From Trichoplax sp. H2 (lineage: Eukaryota > Placozoa > Uniplacotomia > Trichoplacea), in NCBI GenBank assembly GCA_003344405.1, contig NOWV01000052.1, forward strand, positions 186,001-250,000: a stretch of 64,000 nt of DNA, in the 5' to 3' direction. Position numbers and translations under genes: made by a program. The notes under the pieces were generated by a model, which ran no database searches, was not told the origin of the DNA, and was given only the letters and a program-made list of their open reading frames with translations. Shown one piece after another: positions 13,485 through 25,580 of the stretch. Within the stretch, counting starts at the first letter, position 1, and the number at the start of each line of letters is the position of its first letter.

Positions 13485-14009
13485 GACAATCTGCAATCCG
13501 GTTTAATTTATTTTTTACCTCTATAGCCATCATCTACGAGCAATATCTATCATTAGGGTCAAACAAATACGCATAGGGTATACGACAAAATGATTTGTCT
13601 GCTCTTACTGATTTTAATTAATCAAGCCAATTGGACCTAGAATGGTATTGTCGATAGAGAGAATCGATGATAGCAATATTGTCTGTATTGATCTTTCTTT
13701 TTATCATTGTTCATCAACAATAGCGTCTATCAATACAATGACGACATCCAATTGTAGGATTACTATAGTAACGGTCCAAGTTGAATAGCAAAGGGATAAT
13801 TGCGTGGTAGTTAGAACAATAGACATAACGTTTTGGCGCTATTGTCCTCTGTTATCGATACCTGCCCCCTCTATTGATAATAGTTAACAGTACGGTAGAG
13901 GCTATAAATAACTACAATTTTGGGCCATGGATAGCTATAGATGTGTCTAGAGGCAGAGTAGTAATCAAGTCAAGTTATTGATAGCGATGATGGATATGGT
14001 ATAAAGGCC

Positions 14010-14090
14010 AAGAGAGAGAGGCAGTAAGATTGAGATAGAAATTAAGACGGTGTGAGAGAGACAGAAAGGTGGAAAAAGAATCGGAAGAAA
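14010..14090 (+). repeat. GA-rich polypurine tract
   Basis: Consists of AGAGAGAGAG at 14011-14020 followed by GTGAGAGAGACAG and GAAAAAGAA-type purine runs. It is roughly complementary to the CT tract 550 bases upstream, so the two could pair in RNA or single-stranded DNA, though the match is only of simple-repeat quality. Confidence 0.7.
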
Positions 14091-17000
14091 TTTATACAGG
14101 ATCTAATCTACAGGCAATAAGAGAGAACATTTCAACTATACTATTAGTTGCAATAAGAGACAATCGATTGGAATATTGGCATATACATTCAGGCAAGATT
14201 GCAAACTATTAATCGATTCAAGGAATAAAAATTGATGGACTGTATATTCGACCTATCATTCGGTTAGTAATAGGCATTTCTATCCCGTTGTAGAAGAATG
14301 ACATAGATTTGTAAATAGGTGCTAAATAGATCCTACTACTTGCATTCCCAATCTTTTTTCATTTTTTTAAATCTTGAATCGAATTTTCTGGATCATCGTT
14401 ACTGTTATATCGTGCTTATTTCTACTGGATAATTTTAGATGATAGAATAAAAAATAGAAATGGAATATTAGGATAATTTCATACATAGCTCAAAGAGTCA
14501 TGAGATGTTGTTTCAGTTTTATCCAATCAACATAGAGTAAAATGATATTGATTTTTTTTTGCTGATGCATGACATTTTATTGGCAGTTGTTATTTTATTT
14601 TTCTATCTTTCAAGATGCGGTTCTTTCAATACAAGAGTCAGACAGTATTGATTGCTTTTTACCCATACCATAGTTGCGTTATCCATTACAATCTGGCGAT
14701 TGATGATGACTATTTTACATAAAAGGATATCCAATTATATGACACTACTAATATTAAAATCAAGCGTTTTTTCCTCTCTCTCTCTCTTTCTCTTATTTTC
14801 TTTTTCGCCTACGTTCACAAACTGTTTAGATTATCATATCCATTTCTATGAATCTCTTTAGCATCAAAACTACGCAATCGAATTGATGCAGACTTGACAC
14901 TATCTACCTAAACTGACTTGATAACCTCCTACTTTCAACATAACGTAGACTATCATCGCTTTCTCATCTCTTTAGCATTTTTGCGCGGTCTATCGAATCG
15001 AACAGATTCCAATATACAGTAGTTGTATCTTATGTTAATAATTAATCGTGGAAAAATCCTTTGGAAATACGTTTTGACCAATAGTACTAATATGATAGTA
15101 GATTAGCAATGGGTTTCAAACGAAGTGACGCTATTCTATCGACAACTTCATAATATTACCTACAACTTAATAAACAGCTGTTGAACAAATAGGATAAATC
15201 ATGTAACATGATCTATCCCTTCATCATTGTACACCACACACAAGATAATATTACTTTAAAGTACAAAACAAGTAAAATTCTAATTTTGCGCTGGAGGGGG
15301 TTACCAATCTCAGTTCTATCGCCACTTTTACAGAACAATCTTTTATTGCAAACTTGCAAACTTCACTTCAGGTACTGGATATTAGTCTAATTTAGATTAC
15401 AAGAATTATGTACACTAACCCATACGGTCGATAAAATTCATCATTTTATACAAAGTGTAAAGAATAAAAAATCACCGACAGGAAAGGAGCCTCATTAATA
15501 AAAAAAAACGATTGGTTACACTGCAATAGATCCGGCGTTGATGAGACTGTTGCAGGTGTAATCAATTTTTATATTTTATTGATCTTTACGCGTGAAAAAC
15601 GCCAAAGTAGATATCCGGTCGTCAGTAAGCTTAACTTGTAGGAAGAGTCTTTCGGAAGCGAAATTTCAGTAAGTTGTGTTGATTTTTTAGCCATTATCCA
15701 TTTCCTTTTATTTTATTTTCCTCCTTTATTTGTATCTTGGTTTCGTCAATTAATTCTCGGCTCTCTATTTCGTTATTGATCTCAATCTTTCTCGTTTTTC
15801 TCCCTTCCCCATCTCTCTATCCTTTTCTACTATACGTACGTATTTATATGCATTTTATGCGACTAAGATTGACTGTTTGACATCATCTTCTTACTCGCTC
15901 CATCTCATTTTCTAATATTGCAATCAATTCCATTATGTATGTAGTTATTGGCAGAGGCGAGGTATCAGTTGTGGCTTTGTATTATTATAAAGTATTGATA
16001 TAACTCTCTCGTTATACCATTAAAAGCGACAACTGTAATTGGATGACCACGATTAGTTTGATCAAATCAATTTGACATATTCAAATGAGTTGATCGACTT
16101 ATCTAAATTACATAAGTTATCTCGAGATAACGATAGTACCTTCTATTGTTGGGGCAATAACCTCCGTGACATACACATTAAAGTCGTTATATAATTTGCT
16201 CTTAATACAAATAACAAGATTTATTTTTTTATTGAAGTCATCTTGAATTATTTCTTTGACGTGACAGCTAAGTTATTCAGATGCTTGGAGCATGATGATG
16301 ACAATAATCCGTGTTAACGTAGTGTTGACATGTAATGGAAAGTTTACCCATAACTAAATTATCTTGTACAAGAATTGACTTTGACAAACTTTCAATGATC
16401 AATACCAAAAATTAAGTTATGATGCATTGAATCTTTTACCGTTATTTAAAGAAGCTACGCTACATTATACAAGAATTGGTACGCTATTGCACTTTCATTG
16501 CCGTCGTTAGATCTTGCATGAATATGTTTTGTTAATATCGATAGTACTACTATTGATTGTTATAGTGTAAGAAGAAATCAGATGCTACAACTAATATATT
16601 GTAACGTTTAAGCTTTGCAAATAGTTATGCAGTCATAAATAGTCTAATGGAACTTATTTGTAGCTACTGAAACAAGTCGAAGTGAATCTATCATGATTTC
16701 TCTATCACACAGACAGCTGCATGATAGTTTCAATAATTTTTTTCTAAACCATAGCCATGCAGTTATCAACAGTGTTATAAACTTAATTCTACGTTTTATA
16801 GATCAGGTATAGAGGTCAAGATAGTTAACTCTAGTTTAATTTGCTACCGTTGTTCGCTGCTATAACCAAGTAGTTCAAAGGTGAAGAAGACTTTTAAGAT
16901 GGTGATGTAATAATCTTTCAACCTTGATTGAGACTGATTACACGACGCTCGGTTCGGGCAGAAAATGAAAGATTTAAATATATAGCTTACTTGAAAACCT

Positions 17001-18419
17001 CGCAGACGGAGAGAGTATAGCGTAGTTTTATAAGGAATTACTATCCAGTATTTGCTATAAAAGGGTATTTCTGGAATGGCTTATATGCTATTAAGGATGA
17101 CATACTTCACGATAGGATAGGTTAGTTAGTGATTGAGAATTGCAGTTCGACTCTATTGCTTACTTTCACATTAGTCATGATAGTTATTATAATCTCCTCT
17201 TATAGTTGACCGTTATAGAGATCTTGTCAAGAGCAAGCTATCTCGAAATGATGATTGACGAATGTGTTTTTTCGATTCATTTATATACATTAAGTTGAAT
17301 TGGAATAACGATACTGGTTCAAAAAATTAGATGATTAGTTATTAGAAAACCTGTCAAGAAATACAGAAGACAGAATATTCACATGAAGAACCTAGTAGAA
17401 ATTTACCTTTAATGCTGATAGTAAGCATGGAGTCATGAAGTAGATTAAATCATTTAAGCTACATTTATATAATCTTACTATTTCAAAGGAGTAAAATGCC
17501 TTTTTATGGGTTGATATATGCGTAAAATAGAATACTGTATCTGGTAGTTGGCAAGATTGAATAATGCTATAATATTAACTCATTCAACGTTACTGTAAAG
17601 AGTTTAGATAATTTATAGAATGGAAAGTCCTTTAGGTGGCTTGGGTTACATATGACTTGATGAATAATTATAATTATAATAGAACGTATTGAAGGTTAAC
17701 TATTGCAATTTCGACGTAGCATCAATATTCGATCTTGCTTTAAACGGTAATATCTACATTGCGCTGGATAATAAGGAACAGTAAGCAAAATGAAACAGTA
17801 CCGATAGTTACTACTATGTTATAGAATTTACTAGTTCTGTTTATGATAGCGAAGAGATGAGGTTAAACATCACTTCTTGATTTATTTTATTTGATTATTG
17901 CAATCTTGATGCTATATTGAGAGCTAAAGCTGTTTCATGGGATTCACCTATCAGACGGACAATGATGACCTTAGAGTGTGAAGTTGAGCATTAAAAAATA
18001 TGGTTGGTGATCACTAAGTTAGTCAATGGATGGAAAGAATTATAACTTCGTTTTAAATTACGTATAGACATGGTAAAATGGTTGAATTGACATATTGTAG
18101 TATCCATATTCGGCCTCGACTGTACACCATTTATAACTTAGTCTGTGTTGTATATGATATCAGATAGAAAAGCTTTGCATTCAATAGCGACCCTTCAATT
18201 CTAGTAATAATTATGATATATAATTGCATTATTAGCGTTGCTAAAAGCCGTCAAAACCAAATATCAATATCAACCATTGGACTGTTAACTTGGCTGATAA
18301 TAGCTAAGCGTAAAACAGTTACGATATAGAATTGATAACTACTTGCGTTATTTCGAGTTCAACTTGATCAAATGGTTGAATAAAGCAATATTGCAGCTAT
18401 ATGAATAGTGAATGTGATT

Positions 18420-18860
18420 TTATAGACTAATAAGCAACTTCGATAAAGTAAATTGTCGCATTTTTACACACATATAAGCTCTATTCTCAGTTAAGATAGG
18501 AAAGACATTCTATTAGATGCTTTTTTTATGATTTCGATAAAATAATAATTCATATCATAATATATTGGTAAGTTCTAATCCAAGTTAACATAGCAGAGAC
18601 ATAGCATTAGAGAATAAATTCATGGTCACGATAAAATAATGTTAGTACTTAAATACGGATCTATAAGCCTTAACTTTTTGTTAGCATAGCCAAGACATGA
18701 AATACGACGTTAATTGAATGGTTTCAACAAAATAATTGAGCACCTTATAACGGATTTGTAAGCTTTAACCTTAATTAAGAGATTCAAGACATGAAATTAA
18801 ATGTGATTTAAGTGTTTAAATGGCTTATAGGTTTGATAAACTTCATTGAATTATTGCGGT
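18420..18860. repeat. Diverged tandem array, unit about 93 bp, four to five copies
   Basis: Each unit has a core like GTTAACATAGC..AGACAT followed by GATAAAATAATN and a CTATAAGC(C/T)TTAA segment. Core positions are about 18491, 18584, 18680 and 18771, spacings 93, 96 and 91. A weaker copy precedes the first. Copies share perhaps two thirds of positions by eye. The array lies in intergenic DNA and holds no open frame worth naming. Confidence 0.65.
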
Positions 18861-19924
18861 CTCGATAGTCTATTAAGAATAAATTCTATTTCATAGGTTA
18901 GTGTATACTAATCAACTGAATAATAAACGATCTAAGACGCTGTGGCATTGCGTATTGTAAACATTTAACGGTCGGTAATACCCTGACTAGCCGACCATTT
19001 TAATTTTTCCCCCGAATAAGATATGGAGGTTTTTATCTATTGCAATGTTTTAAATTGCAATCTTAAAGGATCAAAGCTATTTATGTCTCGATCAATGATG
19101 TTGAGCAAAATAATATTCCAAAAATTAAAAATTAAGCCATTCAACTTGACTGTTGATGATTCAAATCTTTCAGACATGCAACTAACAAACGTTCCAGTTA
19201 TTAAAGTTAAATGTATTCTGGACACGGAATAAGTAGAATAATTAAATTAGCGCAAACTTAACATTACATTAAGAGATGATCCTATTTAATAGATCGATCT
19301 GATCGCAATAGTAGATAAGATCGATAATTAAGGTATAGGGATGGGAGAACATTTTTAGTTTGATTTTTACCAATAGTGCATAGACTTGGTGCTATGATTC
19401 GATTATTGCATTATGCATTAAATTGCCAGTACCATTTGATAAGCTAATACATGTCTAACGGTGGATCTGTTATTAGGCAAGATTGAATAACAGTTCATAT
19501 TAATCATATTTTATTTGTCGCCCATGCTATTGTTTTTTCTTCTATTGGGTTGGATTGCTTGCATTTTCATCCATCCGGCCTGTCCTTGACAAAATAGTAT
19601 TGAATAACTATTTCTATACATCTTGTAAGCATTTATAGTGGAATTGATATTGGCTGTAGCTATGTATTGACAAATGATTGAATAGTAGCCTATGTCTAAT
19701 AACTGATTCTAGAATCGTGCGGCTTGAGATGAATAGCCAATGGTATAGAATAGATTGAAAGGAGACGGCGACTGTTGTATAGAATGTCAATAACAGCAGA
19801 CATTAGCGATCTTTTCTTCTAGTTATATTGATCTTTCTTTCAGTATGAGCATAAAGAGAGAGAAAGAGAGAGAAATATGTACTAAGGAAAGGATACGCTT
19901 AAGTAGTACATTAATCATAGTCGA
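18861..19924. other. Intergenic DNA, no gene recognised
   Basis: The open frames at 19023-19232 (+) and 19037-19225 (-) overlap antisense and resemble no family. A short GAGAGA tract is at 19853-19875. Nothing else is seen. Confidence 0.45.
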
Positions 19925-20905
19925 CTAGACCCGTAAAAAAAATATCAACATTCTACAGAATAGCATCGATAGTCTACAAGCAACATAATAACTATCAATC
20001 ATAGCGCTTAAGTTCAATAGAAGCTTTAATAGAGCTTTAAAATTAATATCATATAGAATAGGATTACTAATCGATAAGGAGAATAATTTTGCTGTTTTCA
20101 TGTTCAAAGTGGAATCCAGGTTGTACAGAATAGCATTGATAACCGACAAGTGGAATAATTACAATCATTACTTTAGTTCTATTCAAGATCTAATAGAACT
20201 TTAAAAGTAAAAGTCAATACATGCAGAATAGAATTACTAATTGATAAGTAGAATAATCAGAATAGTTTTGCTGTAGCCATTTCAAAGTGGGATAATTCCG
20301 CAAAAATAAAATCTATTGTATACAGATAGGATTGATAAGTCGAATAATTATAATCATTATTATTACTTATATTTATGGTGTAAAAAAACTTTAAAAGTAA
20401 AACCAATATCATACAGAACAGGATTACTAATCGATAAATAGAATCATAATTTGCTATAGCTATTTTCAAAGCGAAATAAACTCGCAAAAATAGAATCCAT
20501 TTCGAAAATAGAATAATTACTATCGTTATTTTAGTCACATTCAAAGTTTAATAGAACTGTAAAAGTAAAGATCAATTTGATAGAGAATAGAATTGATAGT
20601 CCACGATTAGAAGAATTATAATAATTCGCTGCAGTCATATTCAAAATGAATAAACCGACAAAAATACAATCTATTTGGTATAAAATAGGATTGATAATTG
20701 ACTAGTAGAATAATTGCAATCATTATTATAGTCATATTTAAATTTAATAGAACTTAAAAAGTAAAAATCAATTTGATAGAGAATAGGATTGATAGTCGAC
20801 AAGTAGAATAATTAAAATAATAATAACTATTGCTTTAGTCATCTCTAAAGTCCAACAGACCGGCAAAAATAGAATCAATATTATACAAACTCGGATTTGA
20901 TACCC
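19925..20905. repeat. Diverged tandem array with alternating A/B units (about 180-bp dimer)
   Basis: A short anchor, AGAATAGGATTGATAAT-like followed by CGATAAGTAGAATAATT-like, recurs near 20055, 20123, 20222, 20317, 20412, 20578, 20680 and 20774, with a diverged copy near 19955. Between anchors the filler alternates: type A has a GCTGTAGTCATTTTCAAAG-like and CAAAAATAGAATC segment, type B has a TTTAATAGAACTTTAAAAG-like segment. Anchors followed by the same filler are 166-196 bases apart. The open frames on the minus strand here (19925-20149, 20257-20544) are by-products of the repeat. Confidence 0.7.
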
Positions 20906-21887
20906 TAGGAGTTAAAAAAGAATAACCATTGTATTTATAACCTTTCTGTTCTTATTTCCTTTAATGATGTTAACTAGGTGGTAAACGACGATACAAGTAA
21001 ATTCTAACTCGTGTCGACTGGTAATAACAAAACATCAATTTGAATTAATTGAACTTGGATCCAATCATTACTGAAGAAATAGAGATTGTCATTAGTGGGC
21101 AAAAAAATCATTTTCAACTTCATTTAAGCTTAACTAGGGTAATTTATAATTGTTTACATGACTGCATTTTTAGACGTTGCATGACCAATATTATGCTTGG
21201 TTCAATAGATCATCAAGTTGACATCGACTTTCCTTGTCAAATCTTTTTTTGCTAAAGGAAGAATTCAATTTAATTGCATTTTTGTCTTGATCTCTTTGCT
21301 AGGAAGAGAAGGGAGAAAAAGTCAATTCAACCAAGTACCAACAGTTATTGGATGAGCACAAATTCTAGTCGAGTGTAAAAGGCTTGTGGATTTTGTTTGA
21401 TTATTTGCAAATTGATGCTAAATTATTTGCCCACCAACTAACCGGATTCTATCAGCAACTTTCATCTCACATCTTGGTGGTATTTTAACATTGGAATTGG
21501 ATCTTCTCTAAATTGATTATTTTTAATAAATTGAATTTTCATGAAGTAGCTGCACTACTACTACCAACAATCCCAATTCAATTGCAATACTCCACTATTC
21601 CAACCTGATCTAGTAGTCATGGCATCGCGTCCACAATGTAAGTCAAATCTGTAAATAAATTATTGCTCATCTTAGCGATATGTATTTTTTAAATCTTTCA
21701 TTTCAACAATGAATCAAGACACACATCTCATCTTGGCAACCTTCGTAATAGGTGACCATTTCATTTTTTTCTCTATCTTGACTCATTTTGCTTTAGGGAT
21801 CGTTCAAACTGTATTTTTGTTTTCTATTACTCGTCTTGAAAATAGATTAATTTCATTTTCAAAAATATTCTTGTTAACAAGAATGGG
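20906..21887. other. Intergenic DNA, no gene recognised
   Basis: Contains open frames at 21049-21255 and 21709-21903 on the + strand without recognisable domains. Both look like chance frames in AT-rich DNA. The second runs into the start of the following 93-bp array. Confidence 0.4.
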
Positions 21888-22260
21888 AAACGATCAATCA
21901 TAAATTCATTTGACGATGAGTTTGAATGAGCACTTGTCGCTTTAAAAATCAAGGATGATTATAGGCTATTTCAAATATCATAAACGATCAACCATGAATA
22001 ATTTGACGAAGGGCTTGAATCAACACTTGTCGCAGTAAAATCAAGGATGATTATGGACTATTTCAAATATCATATATTATCAGCCATAAAATATTTGACG
22101 AGGGGCTTAGATCAACACTTGTCGCTATGAAAATCAAAAGATGACTATAAGCTATTTCTAATATCATAAACTATCAATCATAAATCATTTGACGAAGAGC
22201 TTGAATGAACACTTGTCGCTATAGAAATTAATGATGATTACAGGCTATTCCTGATATCAT
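21888..22260. repeat. Tandem array, unit about 93 bp, four copies
   Basis: Copies start at about 21888, 21982, 22074 and 22168 (spacings 94, 92, 94). Shared blocks are ATCAATCATAAAT, ATTTGACGA.G.GCTT, ACACTTGTCGCTAT, AATCAAGGATGATTA and GGCTATTTC.AATATCAT. This is the best preserved array of the window, with most positions shared between copies, so it is probably among the youngest. Confidence 0.85.
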
Positions 22261-22559
22261 TTCTTCTTTATCGACTATCACTTCTCTATATCTGAACTGG
22301 ATATTCCATGAAAAGTAATTCCAGTTTATAAAATTTCACCTAATCTTTTCTTTCTTAATAAACTGAGACTATGATGCCATCATGGTCTTAGCAAATATTG
22401 AATGAAACCCAACTAATCTAAATTAGTACTTGTTCTGATGAAATTTGACCATCGTTGTTAACTTGGAGTGACATTATTTCCTTTTTAATTCATCATCATT
22501 CTATATATACAGAGTTAATGACGTTAAAAAGCAGCTGAAATCTTATTCAATTTTTCTTA

Positions 22560-23770
22560 ATGAAATGGAGCCAGTATCCATTATCATTTTGGTTAATCTA
22601 TGCTAGTAAAACAACAACGAATCCAAATGACCAGTAGTACTTGTAATAAATGATCGTTCTTTACTACTCGTTGTAACATTCTCTTTATCAACCATCGCTT
22701 CTATCTTAAGTTGATATCCTTAAGTTATAGCTGTAATTTATGAATTTCATCATAGCTTTTCCTTTCGATTAGAATGAAGCCAATATTTATTATTAATTAT
22801 CATGCTCCATCATCGTGATCTTAGCTAACATATTTTATTAAACAACGATAAATGTAAATGGATATTTAAACAGTAACCGATCATGTAGAATTGTGCAATC
22901 TACTATACTTCTATTAATATAGATATAATAGCCATTATGTTCTACCTTGACGATCTTGACCGACATGTTCTATTTAAACAAAAACTAATCCGAATCCATA
23001 GGCCATCGGTCAATGATTATGATGACGGAGAATTTTACTATACACTATAGCAGTTATCAAACTCCTTCATCATAACTTTAATCAATACAACAACTAATTC
23101 ATATCGATCGTTATACGGCCTATGATAATGCAGATGTAAAATTTTGCAATCTACTATTATAGCCATCAATCTTCATTATTGCGATCGTAACCGAAATAAA
23201 CTATGAGCACAATAATTCATCAAAACCGATATTGAAAGGGTAGATAATTATGTCGGTGACTAATTTAGCAATCTACTACTGTAGCCATCCATTTCTATAG
23301 TCATAACCTTCCTTAAATCAACATATTCTAGTAATACAGTACAATATTTTATCAAAATCGATATTGAGTAACGGTATGATAGTGATTATGGTGATGAAGA
23401 ATATTGCAATCGACTATGATGGCTATAATCAACTTCTTATGTCGACAAAACAACTAATCCAAATCGATAGTTTGACGCTAGATGATGTGGATAAATAATT
23501 TACAATCTATTATAATAGCCATCACTTTCCATCATGTCCATAATCAACCTATTCTGTTGGCATAATAACTAGTTCAAATCGATATTTAGACGGCAGTCGA
23601 TGATATAGATCAATAATTTTACAATCTACAATAATAGCCACCCAACATTATCATTTATCAAGCCCAAATCGACATATTTTATTAAACGACCGGTTAAAAT
23701 GGATAGTCAAACGTTATACGACTATATCGATGGATAATTCTGTAATTTACTATACTTTTATCAACAGTCT
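22560..23770. repeat. Diverged tandem array, unit about 115-125 bp, roughly ten copies
   Basis: The core CAATCTACTATAATAGCCATCA (with changes) recurs near 22898, 23032, 23137, 23269, 23405, 23506, 23622 and 23740. Between cores are a CATAATCAACATATTCTATTA-like segment, an AACTAATCCAAATCGATA segment and a GATGATTATGGTGATGAAGAAT segment. Spacings range from about 100 to 138. The array sits directly after the 93-bp array but has an unrelated unit. Confidence 0.65.
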
Positions 23771-25220
23771 TGGTTGGGTAATAATTGCAAAGAATATGAA
23801 AGCATGAGCGATTCTACTTGCTCATTTGATTGCTAACTTTTTCAAATGTTATTGTTAGTATTTTTCTGCTCTTATTAGCTTATTATGAATGGAGAGTGGA
23901 TCATACTAATTTCCTTGAAATATTATTTGTTCTTATTCAGATATAAAATCATGCCCACTGTTTAAGTTACCGGTGCTCTTTTTCAAATTTTTAATTAATG
24001 GATTGATTAAATGTATTATTACATCCCTTCATAGTATTATTGATTGATTTGTTCAATTCCTGCTATTCAAGTACAGTATACCACCTTACAGTGTATTCTT
24101 ATGCAAAATAGTGGAATTTACCCTAAAATAAGAATAGAAGAATTTTATATCCATATCAGCTAGGAAAAGCGTCATAATTTACTTATACTATACTTGAACG
24201 CGGAAGAATTGTATGGTAACAGAGTCTTTCTAGCTATAAAAAGCCTATTCTAATTGATAGGCTGGTTTATTGCGCTATTGGACCCCTTAATCAATCAGTA
24301 GCAATGATTATCTTCCAACCCATTTTCTAGCGAAGTAAAAAGCAATAATCTAAATTACAAGTTGCATATTCTCGATTTTAGTACCGGGTATATGAAGAAA
24401 GCAATAAAGATATAAATCTTCTATCGTAGATGCATATCGCATATGTACGTAGATTTATATGAGTACTAGTCGCTGATTAGAAATAGACCGTTAACGTCGA
24501 TTTAAATTTGTACCAATATCCTCTAGGAAAAATTTTTCATCGTTGATTCTTAGTCTATTATTGGTATGGCTTGATTATACAGTAACCTATTTATTAATAA
24601 TAATACTAGCCCATAAGTAAATTAAGTTTGATTTAGGAGAAAAAATTACGTACAATTAAATGATTACGATGATGTAAGAGTTAATGGACGAAATACGAAA
24701 TAGTCTTTTATCGATTCCCATATGCAGAATTTTAAGTTCAACAACGAATTTAATCTTTTGACTATTGCCATACCTTCTTACTACAATTCTAATCTTTCCA
24801 ATTCAATATTACCTAGATACTTTTCTCGATCAATAGTACTAGTTCTGACAAACTGAACACTGACCCATTCTAATTAATGGTGGCAGTCTTTGACTTATAC
24901 AAATACTGCACGTGCACTATTTATAAATTATTTTTGTCTACCACCCACCATAATCTATCTAATCGATAGGGCACTCAAGCACAATGTAGTATAGCAAGTG
25001 TTTTTATCAAGGTGATTTATTTCAGAGAATGATTGAGATAGGTTTGATTTAAAGTACTTCTTGAAGCCTATTTGTTAACAATATCAAACAACTCATGCAT
25101 TATAAACAGAGCTGTCAACATGGGATACGAGAACCTACCGCTCTATTTTTATATTTTTCTCTACTTTGAATGATTTTTTCATGACAACCGTCATTATCTA
25201 TTTTAAAGAGAACTAAATGG
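23771..25220. other. Intergenic DNA, no gene recognised
   Basis: AT-rich sequence without open frames of note, splice-like structures or repeats that I can recognise. Confidence 0.45.
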
Positions 25221-25224
25221 ATTA

Positions 25225-25580
25225 CTACATAGTATAAACTGTGGATGTTGAAACGATTAGACATATCCGCCATGTCAGTTAGGGACAATTTTAATGAATA
25301 AATTTTTAATCATGATATAGATTATCATGGCTTACAATAGTGCAAGACGATATAGAGCTTTAGAAGTCTATGATACTGGAGATTCTAAAAAAGTAAATTT
25401 ATCGTTGATATACTATATGACTTTAATTGATTGAACATAACCGCCTTCTTCGTTAGGGTAATTTTAACGGATAAATTTTAATCACGACATTGAATAGATT
25501 ATCACGAAGTACCATAGTAGAAGACGATATAGAGTTTTATAAGTTTATGATACTGGAGACTATAAAAAAGTGAATTTATC
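25225..25580. repeat. Tandem duplication, unit about 177 bp, two copies
   Basis: Two adjacent copies share AAGACGATATAGAG (25344 and 25521, 177 bases apart), TCTATGATACTGGAGA followed by CTAAAAAAGT, and TTTTAA.GGATAAATTTT.AATCA. Copies differ by substitutions and small indels. No coding potential. Confidence 0.8.

Larger units (their letters stand above)
9183..18400. other. AT-rich intergenic DNA without recognised genes
   Basis: No gene recognised. Open frames over 60 codons (10652-10867 on -, 14652-14861 and 15208-15390 on +) have low-complexity, AT-driven compositions and no family motif. The part from about 12.96 to 14.1 kb is a little richer in GC and contains a pyrimidine tract and a purine tract listed separately. 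A GC-richer 30-codon open frame lies at 16928-17020 but has no flanking splice logic. The first few hundred bases are presumably the 3' UTR of COASY. Confidence 0.5.

Noticed and set aside
16928-17020. GC-richer 30-codon frame with RRSVRAENERFKY
   Set aside because: Too short, preceded directly by a stop, and a competing frame overlaps it; no splice sites support it.
19023-19232. Overlapping 69- and 62-codon frames on opposite strands
   Set aside because: Mutual antisense shadows without motif or splice context.
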